Of a DNA stretch of 64,000 bases, positions 1-11,471 are shown piece after piece. The stretch comes from Lepturacanthus savala (Eukaryota > Chordata > Actinopteri > Scombriformes > Trichiuridae), in the NCBI GenBank assembly GCA_030544235.1, contig CM060477.1, positions 3,563,434-3,627,433 of the forward strand. Reading direction: 5' to 3'. The notes beneath the pieces are model-generated. The model ran no database searches, had not been told where the DNA came from, and worked only from the letters and a program-made list of their open reading frames with translations. Each line of letters starts with the position of its first letter. The first letter of the stretch is position 1. A program made the position numbers and the translations under genes.

Positions 1-380
1 TAAGTCAATGAGAATTTTTCATATTTGCATATTGTTGCCATATGGCAAAAAAAATCCATTTTAGTGTATTAGAAAAAAAATCATGTTAGAAGTTGTTCTG
101 TTTTTTTAAAAAAAATAAAATAATAAAGTTTACTTAGCTCATGTAGTGAGTCAATTTTTTATTTGATGAATAAAAGACAAATAACCATGAGCAAAAGGGA
201 CAGGCAAACAGGATATCCTGGTCATGTGACCTCATAAGTTGTATCTCTTTCAAAATAAAAGTCCCCTTTTCATTTCACACCTAACTGTGAAAACATAGAT
301 ATTATATCACAGCTTTTCAGAAAAAAAATGAAGGTAAAATAATTGCTGCCATATGGCAACACTATGCAATAGAGGGTTAA
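1..380 (-). mobile_element. Right part of piggyBac-like MITE, family A copy 1
   Basis: The sequence runs to a terminal inverted repeat ending GCAATAGAGGGTTAA at 380. It matches, in inverted orientation, the copies at 36485-37051 and 57768-58719. The opening bases correspond to an inner segment of those copies, so the other end lies outside the window. A 12-base palindrome, CAGGATATCCTG (209-220), recurs in the other copies. The TTAA at the edge is the target site used by piggyBac-superfamily transposons, and no transposase is present. It is therefore read as a non-autonomous derivative. The family assignment rests on internal repetition and the TTAA, not on a database match. Confidence 0.8.
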
Positions 381-599
381 ACCACCTTCTGTTCTGCAAC
401 ACCTGATCTACTTCTACTGGGGCCAGTCAGAAAAATCAACATGAGAAGTTATTTCTAATACTTTGTCCTTCTCCACTCCCCACATGCCTTTCTTCTTCCC
501 CCCCCCTCTCTCTCTCTGTCTAAACTTGCTTTCCTTGATGAGTCCTAGCAGGGAATCACAGGCTCGGAAAAAAGGTAGGGGCCTGACAGAGATTGATGT

Positions 600-910
600 C
601 TGAGCGCTCCCCCTGATTCGCTGATTAAACCCATCAATCAATATGCAGAGGAGGTGTCCAATGCAAATGGATCCAATCAGGCGGAACGGAGGGGTATTGT
701 CTGTGTGTTGTGGCGAGTGGTAAAGTTAGAGGTGGAGGACGGGCACTTCAGCCATGCTTTGTCTCTCTAGGACAGGGACTGGAAAAAAAATAAAAAATAA
801 AATGGGTTGGGCTTGAAGTGGAATCAGGATGATATCATTGAGATTGTAATGATCGCCACTGGATGATTGTTGTTAATTGTCCTCCAGTGCAGAAACAATG
901 ACGCTGTGAT
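600..910. promoter_or_regulatory. Candidate regulatory single-copy block with octamer
   Basis: This is non-repetitive DNA of balanced composition containing a POU octamer ATGCAAAT at 661-668, CCAAT-like ATCCAATCAG just after it, and several GAT/ATC-rich sites. There is no sustained open frame. Such blocks in vertebrate gene deserts are often conserved enhancers, but conservation cannot be seen here, so the function is inferred. Confidence 0.25.
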
Positions 911-1347
911 CATGGCAGACGTTCATTCAAGAGAATTATGAGACCGCGTGACTCTCTCTCCTGTTCTCTGATCGCACAAACACACACATACTCCCTTTTG
1001 CCTCTTGTGTAAACAGGAGGAAAAATGGGCTCATTCGACTACAGCTGCTAATTTCACATCACACACACACACCAGTCGGTATATATCTGTCCCTCCGCAC
1101 ACACACACATGCCGGCTCGCACGCATAGATCATCTGGGCGGCGTTCTCCTTGTGCCGTCCCCATCAGCTCACACACACTATCATATTTTCCATGTCTCCA
1201 TCTTCATCCAATCTTACTGTAATGGTACAGCGGGGACTGCGGCTGGATCTCCCCTCTGGGCCCGGCTGCTCCCTGAAGTATCTGCCTTGCCTCTCACTTC
1301 AACCCTCATTTGAATACAAGTAGCATCCTTGGTCATTACAGGAGGAC

Positions 1348-1424
1348 TGTGTGTGTGTGTGTGTGTGTGTCCTGCATCGCTTGTCATTGAGATTGGTGTG
1401 TGTCTGTGTGAGAGAGAGAGAGTC
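1348..1424. repeat. TG microsatellite with adjacent GA run
   Basis: An uninterrupted TG run (1348-1370) is followed after about 35 bases by a second short TG-rich stretch and a GAGAGAGAGAGAG run. Simple sequence; short open frames across it are not genes. Confidence 0.9.
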
Positions 1425-1810
1425 TAGATGGTTGTGAAAGTGACACAGCCTGGGATGGATACCATTGTACCCGGGGGGGTCACGTCGTCCTCGGAGGGAG
1501 AGAGAGAGCCCCCCGGTCGTTTCGACTGGTCGGAAAACGTAGCCGCTGCCGCCGCTGCAATCACCCTAACCAGCTTTTATTTCTGTCCAGTTCAAGTTCA
1601 TTATTCATGATTGTTCCATCAGTGTTCTATCTCCATCATTCGCCAGGCTCACCCTCCTCATTCCAGCCCCACAGAAGGCGAAGGCTGGTCATTTGTTTCA
1701 GTAAATGACACAAATGCCTCTCACTCTGCTTATAGACTTATTCCTCCCCCTTTTTTTTTTTTTTTAGGGGGGGGGAGAGGCGGTGGCGCATGTGAGGGAA
1801 TGATACCATG

Positions 1811-1920
1811 ACACGTTCTTCCCTCCCTTTTCCTCCTCCTTCATCTCCTCCCTCTTTTTTTTCTCCCTCTCTCTCGTCCACCACTCTATCCATCCATCCC
1901 TCCCTCCCTCCCTCCCTCCG
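1811..1920. repeat. Pyrimidine tract ending in CCCT tandem repeat
   Basis: About 110 bases are almost purely C and T on the plus strand, ending in CATC and then CCCT tandem units (1891-1919). The opposite strand is a polypurine run, which explains the Lys/Glu/Arg-rich open frame there. No gene is supported. Confidence 0.85.
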
Positions 1921-2215
1921 CTAGGAGACAACGAGCCCCCCAAAATGGCTGCCTCGGTGCCAAGGGGGACCACAGGCTGCTCTCCCATCTCCCATAATCA
2001 CCAGGGCGATGCTCGGATGCCTCCCCCATTTGCATAATGCCATCCTGACACTTTCACTTCCGCCATCCATCACCGGCGGCGTGAGTCCCGCGGCCTGCTC
2101 CGTCGCTCCGTCTCCCCCTGATTGCGTCCTGTGTTTATCTGCCCAAGCACAAAAGATTGATTCCCCGCTGTCTCTCGGCCTTATGTTCAGCAGATAGGGA
2201 TTTTCGCCGAATGAT
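1921..2215. promoter_or_regulatory. Candidate regulatory block with YY1-like and octamer sites
   Basis: Single-copy sequence directly after the CCCT repeat. It contains a YY1-like CAAAATGGCTGC (1941-1952) and an octamer ATTTGCAT with following AATG (2028-2039), plus a GC-rich segment with several CpG. Neither the short frames nor any repeat explains it. An enhancer role is inferred from composition and motifs only. Confidence 0.3.
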
Positions 2216-2929
2216 GAAGCACCCAGTCAGCTAATGATAAACAGAAAACACATATTCAAAAGGACGGCCTACCCCCCCTTTCCCCCCTACACCCCCCAAC
2301 CTCTCTCTCCGGCTTTACTGTGGCTGCCGCTTTGCCTTCGCCTTCTCCTCTGCCATGTGTGGGGAAGGGAAGGGATGTCAGGTTAAGGAAGTGAACACAC
2401 TCTGCAGGGAGTTCAATTTGAAACGCAATTGTTTTCCTGTCAGTCCTTTTACATTTTTTCTGTTGATTTGCTCCAGGGGTAAGGGAAAATGAAGGACTGG
2501 GAGGAAAGGGAGATAGCAATTAAAATAAAACTGTCGTCTTGATGGCTGCTCTTGTTCTTCCGCACACCACAGTGCAGGCGCGTCTGACAGATCATGCTTT
2601 AAGAACACATCCTGGCTGAAAGATAAAAAGCATACACGAGTGCAGCCCAAGTAGCTTTTAAGAGGACGGAATTGGTACAAGAGGGCTCCTGTGCCGCTAT
2701 GGAAATAGGTAGGAACCAAAGCCAATAAGTGCATTATTCATTTAAATAAGCACCTAACATGGTGTTACATTTAACCTCTGAAAGACTTCACTTGTAACAT
2801 CTAATAAATGCATGTTGTAACAGAAGCATATTACATTATAGCAGCCATTAAATCAACAAATAAAATGTTTTGACATCAGGCTTCACTTTAACGAGGGGGG
2901 CTTTCTTTAAGTGTTCTTGTGCAAAGTTT

Positions 2930-3185
2930 ACAATGTGATAAGCATTTCCTCGCCGTGCAGGCGACGCTGCCATATGTAGCCGCTGGAATGCCAATGCAAA
3001 GCATTTCAGCAAGTGTACTAAGTCTGCAAAGTTTCACTCCACGATAACAAAATACTATTAGCTGCTGTCACGTACAGGAGAAGAGAGATTATTTTATTTA
3101 TTGAAATGAGATTGAAATGATAAATCTCTCTCCCCATGATAAAACACTGGGACTCATAAGCCTAGTGTGGGGGATAGGGATTAGA
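2930..3185. promoter_or_regulatory. Candidate regulatory single-copy block
   Basis: Unique sequence between AT-rich flanks and a GA-rich tract beginning near 3190. It holds a direct near-repeat, AATGCAAAGCATTTC-like, within a partly palindromic context. No open frame persists. Function is inferred from position and composition only. Confidence 0.2.
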
Positions 3186-4487
3186 AAAAGATGGAGGCGA
3201 GAGAAAGAGAGAGAGAGGGAGACGGAAGGAGAGAGAGGGAGGAGTGAGAGGGGAAGAAATTCATAATGCATAATAAAACAAAAGGTGTCGTGGGAAACAT
3301 CACTGATATTAAAATCAGAGGCAGACAGATCTATATGAAAAATGCAGATTTGAAAATGTAAATAACCATGGCCCTAGGGGGGAGGGGGAGTGATTCAAAG
3401 ATAGGATGACAACATGAAGAGAAAGGCATTTATATGGGGGCTTTGATGTTTCTCACATCCAAATTTATGCTACTGACGACCAAAATAATGCCACTGAAGG
3501 GGATTTTACACAGTGCACTGCTGGCCCTGTTTCATACCATGATGATATAAAACACATTATGCTTCACATTATCACAGTGTGAGAATGCCTGGTAATGAGA
3601 TGATTCACATTCAAGAGGGATACTTAAGATTGCATTTCAACATTTCCAAACAACAACATGTTATCTTCACATTAAAGCCCTGTTTCCGAAACAAAAGGCG
3701 TTTTGATCCGCGTTCAAATGTGTGTTACCTCGATGGGAAATCCATACGGTTGTGCCTAACCTTACAGCCTTGCAGGATGACCCTCTCACTTTAATCAAAT
3801 ATATCCCCGGCTGCTTTGATTTTTCTGCTGGAGTCGAGCTGTCAGTCAAAAACTCAGGAGGAGACAGACCCCTGTGTTTGGATAAAATATCCCTTTAATA
3901 AAGCTGACTGTCCTCCTCACTCAAAAGGCAGGAGAAGATCCTACGGAAATGGCTCCTGTTTCGAGGCGAGGCCGCTTCTGGCTTCATGGCATCTCCATTA
4001 ATGAGCTCCACCATGAGGACAGGAAGTAAAAAAAACATTTTAAAACTGCAGAAGAATACCTGAGATGTGCCCATGGTTGGTTTCAAGAGCTGGACAAGGT
4101 GATTCTGTTTGTTTAAAGATCCAGCATGAAAGTTCTTGTGCCATCTAGTATCAAGGTTTCAGACTGCAAAGTATGTGTGCACTGGCCTTCTCAATACAAG
4201 GTAATAAAACAGTCTTTAATTGATTTATACAATAAATAAAATGTATGAAATAAAAATACTGTTTGTGCCAACTCTGCCAAACTATATACTATTAAATGAC
4301 TTTGCTCTACCTTAAATTTAAATAAGTATTAATAGTAGTAATATAGTAGATATATAGTATATAGGTGAGTAAAATGTTCCATTCTGGTCATTATTTGAAG
4401 CTTCTTCTACAAATAGTGACTGGCAAATCTTTATTTTATATTATTATTATTTATTATTATATTTGTCAGTCACTCTACATAGGGTAA
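3186..4487. other. No gene seen: purine tract then AT-rich single-copy DNA
   Basis: The first 60 bases are a GA-rich polypurine tract. The remainder is moderately AT-rich DNA with only short open frames in overlapping phases. An ATT-rich stretch near 4430-4465 is simple sequence. No splice-bounded exon or motif cluster stands out. Confidence 0.6.
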
Positions 4488-4846
4488 TGGACTGTTTAAG
4501 GTTTGGGGTCCCAGCCCCTCTGGAAATTAGAGCCAATGACTACAAAGGATTTCAAACTGTGCTTGACAAGAAACAGGTGATTTGATTAGTTTATGGTTTC
4601 TATGGGGGGTGAGACAATACTTCAAATCTAGACTGAACCAGAAATATTCATGGACAAAACTAACTGAACTCATTTTACCTGACGAGATGGCCCATTTTAC
4701 CTGCAACCATTCTTAATTCCAACACAAAATAATGAGACACAGTCATTTATAATCATAAATATTCATGGAAAAGGCATATTTGGTATTGTGTTATTGTCTC
4801 AAGCGATTTATCAAAAAGTGACCCAGTTTACCTGATATCACCCTAT
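4488..4846 (+). repeat. Dispersed repeat family E, copy 1
   Basis: This segment shares order and sequence with 43212-43597 (same strand) and 55349-55700 (opposite strand). Shared landmarks are AGAGCCAATGACTACA, AATCTAGACTGAACCAGAAA, ATTCCAACACAAAAT and the end CCTGATATCACC. No terminal inverted repeats or coding remnants are evident, so the class is unknown; it could be a MITE or SINE-like element. The repetition within the window is the evidence. Confidence 0.75.
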
Positions 4847-4849
4847 ATA

Positions 4850-6224
4850 TCGCTAAAGAGTTTATAGGATTATTTTAGGTTAAACAGCAACATGTGTGGT
4901 CTTTTTTCTTGACAGTAGAGATAATGTCTGGTTTCATTTGTTTTGGTGGCTTTTCCTGTCTCTGAGATCGAGGCCTACACCGGAAGCGCCCCTGCAACCA
5001 GACTTGACTTTCCCATTTTTACCAAAGTGACAGTGTGATTCCAGTGTCAGGCTTAACATGTTATTCATTGCATATCCTGTTCCGATATAGTGGCTCCACA
5101 AATTTAGATCCTCGTTGGTGTTTCTCTCTATATTGTTGCGTTTGACAGAAGGTTTGTGGGAGTGTGAGAAAAGCTATACTAAGTCACTGTGTTGACTGTT
5201 CTATGTCTTTTATGTATAGCAAGAAAAAAAAGGGAGAAAAGTGAGGAGAAGAGTGGGAGTCGCTGGCTATTTCCCACTGCACAAGTTTAGCTTCGTTGGG
5301 GGGTGGGGGCTTTACAATACTCCCAAACATTGCCTAGGGATCTTTCCCAGACACTATTTTGAATATGTCATTATTCTGGCAGCACTATCACATCCAGTCC
5401 ATCATCATTTTCATCTCTTTTTTTCTTTATTTTGAATATGTAAAATCTTCATGAGAGGAGAGAATCGAGTTACTTTATGCTCTAATGACTCAATAACCAC
5501 ATTCATTGGCTCATGATGCTTAGAATATGTTCTCAAAAATGCCAATTCAGGTCTTTAACCCTTCAGAGAGAGAATCACATGGTGGTTTCAAGAATGTGGA
5601 GAACATGTTTTTATAAGTAACGTTTCCTGATTAACCTTTAAAGGATTATTATGATTTATTACAAGCTAGGTCTTATTTAAATGGTTTCAGCCATCATGTC
5701 TACTGGTTATTATAACAAAGTACTCATAAAGTTAATTGCTGAGATGCCAACCAGACATCCAACAGGGTGAGAAATGTGTGCAGTTGGGTAAGGAAAGTAT
5801 AATTTTTAATAGGGAACACGCTAAAGTGAAACTTTATAAATAATTAATACAACTAACATTTAGGTAGCCATGTGTGGAAAAACCTTTTTGACTGACTAGA
5901 AAACTGCAGAGGATCTGACCAAAATCAAATTATTAACAATTTATTAAGCATTTATTAATGGATTGCAAACATTTGATTTGTAAGATATATTGATTACTGT
6001 TCCTGATATATACATGTATATAGATGTTGGTCAAATTGTCCATTGAGAGGTTGAGGATCACAAACATATGATTATTGATGAATGAACCATGTTGAGAAAA
6101 TATATAAAACCCAAACCCAAAATTAAACATTTTTAGAGACTGGTCCCATTTGGAAAATAACATAATTAAATGATCACAGTTTTAAATAATAAAATAAGGT
6201 ATTAGTCTAAAAAATATGGCTAAA
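4850..6224. other. No gene seen: AT-rich intergenic DNA
   Basis: AT-rich sequence without sustained open frames, strong motif clusters or within-window duplicates. Short reading frames such as 5241-5435 and 5933-6163 have no protein-like composition. Confidence 0.6.
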
Positions 6225-6415
6225 CTGTTCACCAGGAGTCTGGCCGCTTGTCCCTCTCAGACTTGCTTTAAGTAATGTTGTCATGTTCCTTGATCTCAGC
6301 AATTACTTTGGTGTTGTTGTCATAGCAACAATAGTGAAAGCTACAAAAATAAGACCGGAGTTGTAATAAACTGGAATTATTGCTTTAATTGGAATCCAAG
6401 TAAGAAACACAGGAA
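6225..6415 (+). repeat. Dispersed repeat family G, copy 1, carrying an RFX-like site
   Basis: The core GCAATTACTTTGGTG followed about 50 bases later by GTAATAAACTGGAATTAT is matched at 53249-53340 by GCAATTACTCTGGTG and GTAATAAACCAGAATTAT at similar spacing. The copy includes GTTGTCATAGCAAC (6316-6329), close to the paired half-sites of the RFX X-box. Class is unknown. Similarity outside the core is patchy, so boundaries are approximate. Confidence 0.45.
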
Positions 6416-6460
6416 GTATTTAAACGATTAATAGCGGAGCCGTATGCCAGGTTAGCTAAC

Positions 6461-9140
6461 ATGGGCGTCTTAGCACTTCCATGTGTCGCTGTGCTGAGGT
6501 CAGTCTTCCTGAGCCCTTTAAGAACACATGAGGCCTTCACCCCCGCCCGCTCCACAGCTGCTTTTAGTCAGGGCCTGAGTTCCCTCCATCCTCTCCCTCC
6601 CCTTTCCCCATCCCCTTCCATCCCTTCATCCCTCCTGCCCCGCAGCTTTCTGTTCTCTTGCCAGGACTGTAATCAAGCCTTCAGCTTGTGGCCAGGGCCT
6701 ACCCCCCTCCCAGCCCCAAAAAGCCACCAACAGACTAAACTATGAGAGCAATGAAGGACAGAGACGGAGGGAGACGAGCGGGGTGTGAGAGATAGTCATT
6801 AAAAACCATGCCCGTGTGTGCCGAGAGAACGCTGGCATAATGTTTTAAATACAGGGATCGCCGCGGTTTGTTTGGGAAAACATCTTCGTCGAAAATTTCT
6901 GGCACAGTTAAAGATGGCAGCGCAGGAACGGTACACGAGTGAGAACTAATCAGAAACATGTGCACCTCGAATTCCACTCATAGCATCGTCTGATTATGGC
7001 CTTTGTCAGGACGTTTGTTGGTGGTGAAGGGGGTGAGAGTCGCGATAATGAATATTGTGCACACAGTCAACGTCTTTTAGAGGAATTAGGCTTCCTCGCT
7101 CTGGGGGCCGTCTTTTTCTCAGGGGCCAGCTGTACCTGCCTTTGTGTGCTTTTTCTCGCTTCCCAGTGTCATCTTCTATATGGCTGGAGGCGACGGTGCA
7201 CCCGCCATGGTCATGTCCAAACAAAACCCCCATCGTATTCCTCGCTGCCGCTCCTGAACACGACGCCCTCTCGGATGACATGACTGAAACAGCAGCCCAT
7301 TACTCTGGACAGCCTTTGGTTTGCTCAAGGATGTGATGTTGTCAGTGCTGCATTTCAAGGCCGGGTCCATGTACAATCTGTCAAGGCCACTGAAAAACAA
7401 TGCTGAGGATCATTACACAGGCCATAATTTATTATTTTTTTGCATCCAGACTAATGTGGTGATGGCCATTCTGATGTGATGTGGGCTTTGAATTTGATTG
7501 AAAAGAAAGTTTATTTCCCATAAACCAGATTAGAGGAAAAAGTAAATGCCAGTATGGGCAAACATATTGAAATAAAGTTGGGTCCCTACTTCAGAAGATC
7601 CCTCTTCAATATATTTAGCATCTAAATATTTGTTTGCCTTCTTAAACCGAATTTAAATAAAATAGGTTCACTTTATTTTCTAAAGACATTTGTAAAGGAA
7701 AATCCATGGCAGGAAATCCGCCCAAATCCTTGGAAAATCCAATAATATTTGCATAGAGCTTAAAACATGCAAAGTCCCTGCGTACGAATTAAGCTGGAAA
7801 GGAAAGCCCTGCTGGTTATGCATTAAAATGGATTGGAAGAAGGGTTTGACTCCTACAGGTAAAACCCTTGGAGTGACGAGTGATTCTGCACTTTGAGGAG
7901 ACAAAAAACAGAGATGCCCCTTCACTGCTGTCCAATTCCCCACTGTGCTGCAGGATAATCTGTTTGGCAGCGCTGCACACTACTCGGTGACCCTCTCCAG
8001 CTTTCACACCTACCTCGTGAATAGAAAAGACAAGCACAAAGCAATCCCTCTCTACTGTACATCGCGCAAGGCCATTGATGTACTGTACAGATGTAAAGGA
8101 CGGATTCTATTGTGACCAAAACCTGAGGAGAGACAAATCTGTGCACAATAGCCCATGAGAGCATAAAAGTTGAAGAGAGGAGAGGCGCGGAGACGGCTTT
8201 TCTTTAGCTGAAGTTCTTCCAAGACTGGCGCTGATTACAGGCCTGACACAGTATGCCTGTGTGCTGTCAACTCGGGAAAAACAAACATGGAATTTATAGC
8301 ACATTAAGAATTCAACAGGCAATCTATTCAAGCAATTAATGGCGTATGAAAATAAGCTCTGTTGGCGTTGAAAGCACTCCAACACGAATGTAGGCCACAA
8401 CTGTTGTGTGCTTTTGTTTTCCGCTGATTCGCCCTTGAGGATCACAGTTCCAGAGCTCACACACTTCACAAAGCTTCCCTGCAAGTTGTTGTGCCCTCCT
8501 TTCATATTCCTCTGTTAAAACGTACAGCGTATCAACAATTACAGTTCCTCCTCTGTTTACCCACAAAGCGCAGTCAAGGTGATTCTGATTATACTAAACA
8601 ATGTTTGACATTGACAAGATATTCGGGACATGCCGCCTTTTGTCATCACAGAATTGGAAAAAATTACGCTATTTAAGTAAGTTGTCATCTGACAGTTTGA
8701 ACAGGCCCTTGGGGGAAAATGTAAATACAGCATCCAGATATTCCTGTAGGAAAACAAACATTACAAAATGCTGGACTTCCACTTCTCCCTATGTTTGCTG
8801 TTAGTTTTAGTACATTTATTTTACTAATCTAATCTGATTACGGGTTTGACATATCCTGCTACTGTTTATGATGACGGTTGTAACCATATAACTTCAAACA
8901 CACATCCAACTTCTTTTTTAGGCCTTTTGGGCATGCAGGTACTGTAGAAGTGACCCAGAACCTTAACATGTCACTCACACATTCCTGCCATATTTGTAAA
9001 GTCAGACATTGCACCTGTGAAGCTGTTGCCCCACGGCAACTTCTATGAAACAGGGGTTTCCAGGAATTAAAATGCAATTCTACGTAAGTTACTTTTCAAA
9101 AACTTGCTGGGTATATTGAAACATGGAAGTTGGTCAAATT
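6461..9140. other. No gene seen: long single-copy stretch, part possibly regulatory
   Basis: Unique DNA of moderate GC. Many overlapping short frames on both strands (for example 7006-7281 minus and 8107-8505 minus, 132 codons) lack recognisable domains. A GTTGCC-N4-GGCAAC inverted pair lies at 9024-9039. Sequence between about 7990 and 8560 is even in composition and free of repeats, as expected of conserved noncoding DNA, but conservation cannot be judged here. Confidence 0.45.
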
Positions 9141-9424
9141 TTAAGGTACAGAGTGTAAGATTTTAGCATATAATTCAATCAAAATATTAATTTTGTGCTT
9201 TTATTATCTTAGATTAAGATGTTTCTTATCTACATGGGGAGTGGGTCCCTCTCTGTGAACGCTGCCATGTTACACTACCATGGTTCTAGAGTATCCCAGA
9301 TTGGACAAACCAAAAAATGGCCCTTTTAGATGTTTTTCTTACATACTTAAAGTAATTAGCAGGCTGAAAACTGCAACCTCACCACTAGATACCATCATAA
9401 AAATACCAACTGTAACTTTAAAAA
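9141..9424 (+). mobile_element. Short non-autonomous transposon, family F copy 1
   Basis: The left end TTAAGGTACAGAGTGTAAGA matches the inverted right end of the copy at 18155-18474 (TTAAAGGTACAGTGTGTAGG in reverse). The right end ACTGTAACTTTAAAA is roughly its inverted counterpart, and internal GCAACCTCACCACTAGAT is the expected subterminal segment. I recognise this layout as a common teleost interspersed repeat. There is no coding capacity. The superfamily is not clear from the sequence. Confidence 0.65.
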
Positions 9425-9526
9425 GTTTGATATTTCCCTTATTTATGAAAAGGCGGACATTTTGGTGATGAGAGATATTCACCTAACAATGTAATGATGA
9501 GGCTTTCTGGGCAAGAAATGGGGATC

Positions 9527-9723
9527 TGGCTCAGGAGGGAGACCAGGTCGTCCATCAATCAGCAGCTGGATCTCTGGCTCCACCTCCAAATGTTGAAGTG
9601 TTTTTGGGCAAAGTATTGAACCCCAGCACCTTGCAGGGCAGTGTGCCGCCATTGCTGTATGAATGGATGAGTGAGCACCAGCAAAACTTTGCAAAGTGCT
9701 ATATAAATTAAGCCATTTACCAT
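9527..9723 (+). mobile_element. tRNA-derived SINE
   Basis: The head GACCAGGTCGTCCATCAATC and the following GGATCTCTGGCTCC resemble a decayed tRNA-derived promoter region (A-box-side and B-box-side segments). The body contains TTTTTGGGCAAAGTATTGAA and CCCCAGCACC. The tail GCTATATAAATTAAGCCATT ends in TTACCAT. This order is that of a widespread teleost tRNA-derived SINE. It is diverged and has no coding role. The start is approximate. Confidence 0.8.
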
Positions 9724-10230
9724 CTTTTGTCATTTAGAAATACAAATTATTCGACAAATCTGTCCTATGGGTTTTAAAACCGCAGCGGAGCTATGGCCAG
9801 TAAACAATGGAAAGCTGTACTGTAAACCAAGTTCTGACATTCTGCCCTGACCCATGAGAGGGATTATGGTGAGGCTTTGACAGCCCAGAAGTTCCAAAAC
9901 AACCACTTAGGGCAGGAATCTTGCCTATGTTCCTGGGGGAATGTGTGTATATGCGTCTTTTTTTTGCCTTAGGTGTTATCCATGAGGGTCGAAGTAAAAG
10001 AAAACAGCCATGAGTGACAAGGGTTTTGAAGGAGTTGTTATGAGTGCAGCTTCTTAAATACTCCCTACCAGATGATTTCCAGGAGAAGGTTAATGTTGTA
10101 CATGCAGCTTTAGTAGGCTGCCTCCTCCTATACATTTACAGCCGCCATTGCTTCGTGAATGGCTGCAAAGTATGGAGACGGTAAATATATAGCTTCAGTT
10201 CCCCATTTAAAGGTATCTTACAGGCAGCAC
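9724..10230. other. No gene seen
   Basis: Single-copy DNA between the SINE and the motif cluster. A 114-codon minus-strand frame (9791-10135) shows no domain or start context that would support a gene. Confidence 0.55.
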
Positions 10231-10350
10231 GTTTCACGTTTCATGATGCCAATTCCAGCAATTTACACATGATAATTCCAAGATTCACACATGAATGACA
10301 CAAAGCGATCGTTTCAGCGCTTCACACATGCACAACATTAGTTTCACATG
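10231..10350. promoter_or_regulatory. Cluster of TTCACACATG-like motifs
   Basis: The variants are ATTTACACATG (10261-10271), ATTCACACATG (10283-10293), CTTCACACATG (10320-10330) and GTTTCACATG (10341-10350), preceded by GTTTCACGTTTCATG (10231-10245). The spacing is irregular, so this is not a tandem repeat. TCACAC is the core of T-box half-sites, which makes a T-box-responsive element one reading. That is inference. Confidence 0.35.
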
Positions 10351-10439
10351 TTGTGACCTCATAAAATGATTCTCAAGGAGAGGCTGGTACAGATTAACAC
10401 AGTATACATTATAGACCACTGATGCCTCCCTGACATGTG

Positions 10440-10800
10440 ACCAAAATTAATCAGATTTAGATTCAAGTGATCAAACTGTAATTAATCATGTGAAGAGGGA
10501 AATGATCCTTGACGCGGCTCCAGCTGCGAGATGCCTCTGTTTGGTCCCGCGTGCCCCTCTTACAGGGGGTCCACCGGGGCTACATTAAGAGGCTTTGTGC
10601 CAATGTCACCTAAATTACAGTCACTTAACACAACAGATGTACTGAATGTCGAGCAAATGATGTGCTCGGGTTGGGGCGGCACATTCACATGCATGGAATA
10701 AATTTCACCCGATGTATCAAACATGTTTTTGTTGCATCCTCTCCCCCACTCAGTGCATTTGCATTTTACTATATGCATAGCATGCACCACTAACCAACAC
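10440..10800. promoter_or_regulatory. Candidate regulatory single-copy block
   Basis: Unique sequence with AATTAATCA homeodomain-like sites near 10449 and 10480, a GC-rich centre and long motif-dense stretches. It leads directly into the 211-codon open frame at 10836. No repeat explains it. Enhancer function is inferred. Confidence 0.28.
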
Positions 10801-10835
10801 TGTCTTGTATCTCAATCTCTCAAACAACTCCATCC

Positions 10836-11471
10836 ATGCCTCTTTTATTTGCCGGCCTTTACGGTCCCCGATGCGGCTTCTGCGTAGGTAAATTAAGCGT
10901 ATTTATTTCAGTGCATCAGTTTGAGGAGATTTTCTCTGCTCTTATAGACTCAGCAGTGGATATGCCAGACAAGCTTAGTTCAGAAGATTATTTTTCTCTT
11001 TGTGTGTCAGACTCCTCAGCAGAGGCACAGGCAGATACAGGTATTCAGATGGGAGCCAACGCGGTCCAGGCCATTGTGCCTTGCTGCACACAGGAACAGA
11101 GCGTTCTGGCATTGCAGGTTAAGATGGGGACAATAACTCAGGGTTGCAGGCGCAAATTGCATTCATCAAGTTTATCAATAGCGGGTCAGGAATTAAGCCA
11201 ACAAGCTCACCCTACTAACACATGCCACCCCTCCTCCATAAGTCTGGCTTTCAATGCACAAGTTAATTCTGCATACACTGAGAGAAATGATCTGCTCACA
11301 ATTATGCGTCCTTGGATGAATATTTTTTTTGCTAAACCAACACCGCTGCCACTACTGCTACTTGGGCAACAATCCCAAAACATCAGTAAAGATCTTGTTT
11401 CTGTGCATAAAAAAGAAGGCAGTGAAACTACAGTGCAGCCATTTTTATATGGTAAAGAGGGAGCATTATAG
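10836..11471 (+). other. Unexplained 211-codon open frame
   Basis: This is the longest uninterrupted frame in the window, with varied rather than low-complexity composition. It has acidic stretches near residues 30-60 and a hydrophobic LPLLLL near residue 172. I recognise no domain, signal peptide or transposon motif. The ATG context (CCATCCATGCC) is acceptable. No TATA, CpG island or polyadenylation signal clearly frames it. A stop-free run this long is uncommon by chance at this base composition but not decisive over 64 kb read in six frames. It could be a lineage-specific gene, a decayed exon or chance within conserved noncoding DNA. Confidence 0.15.
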
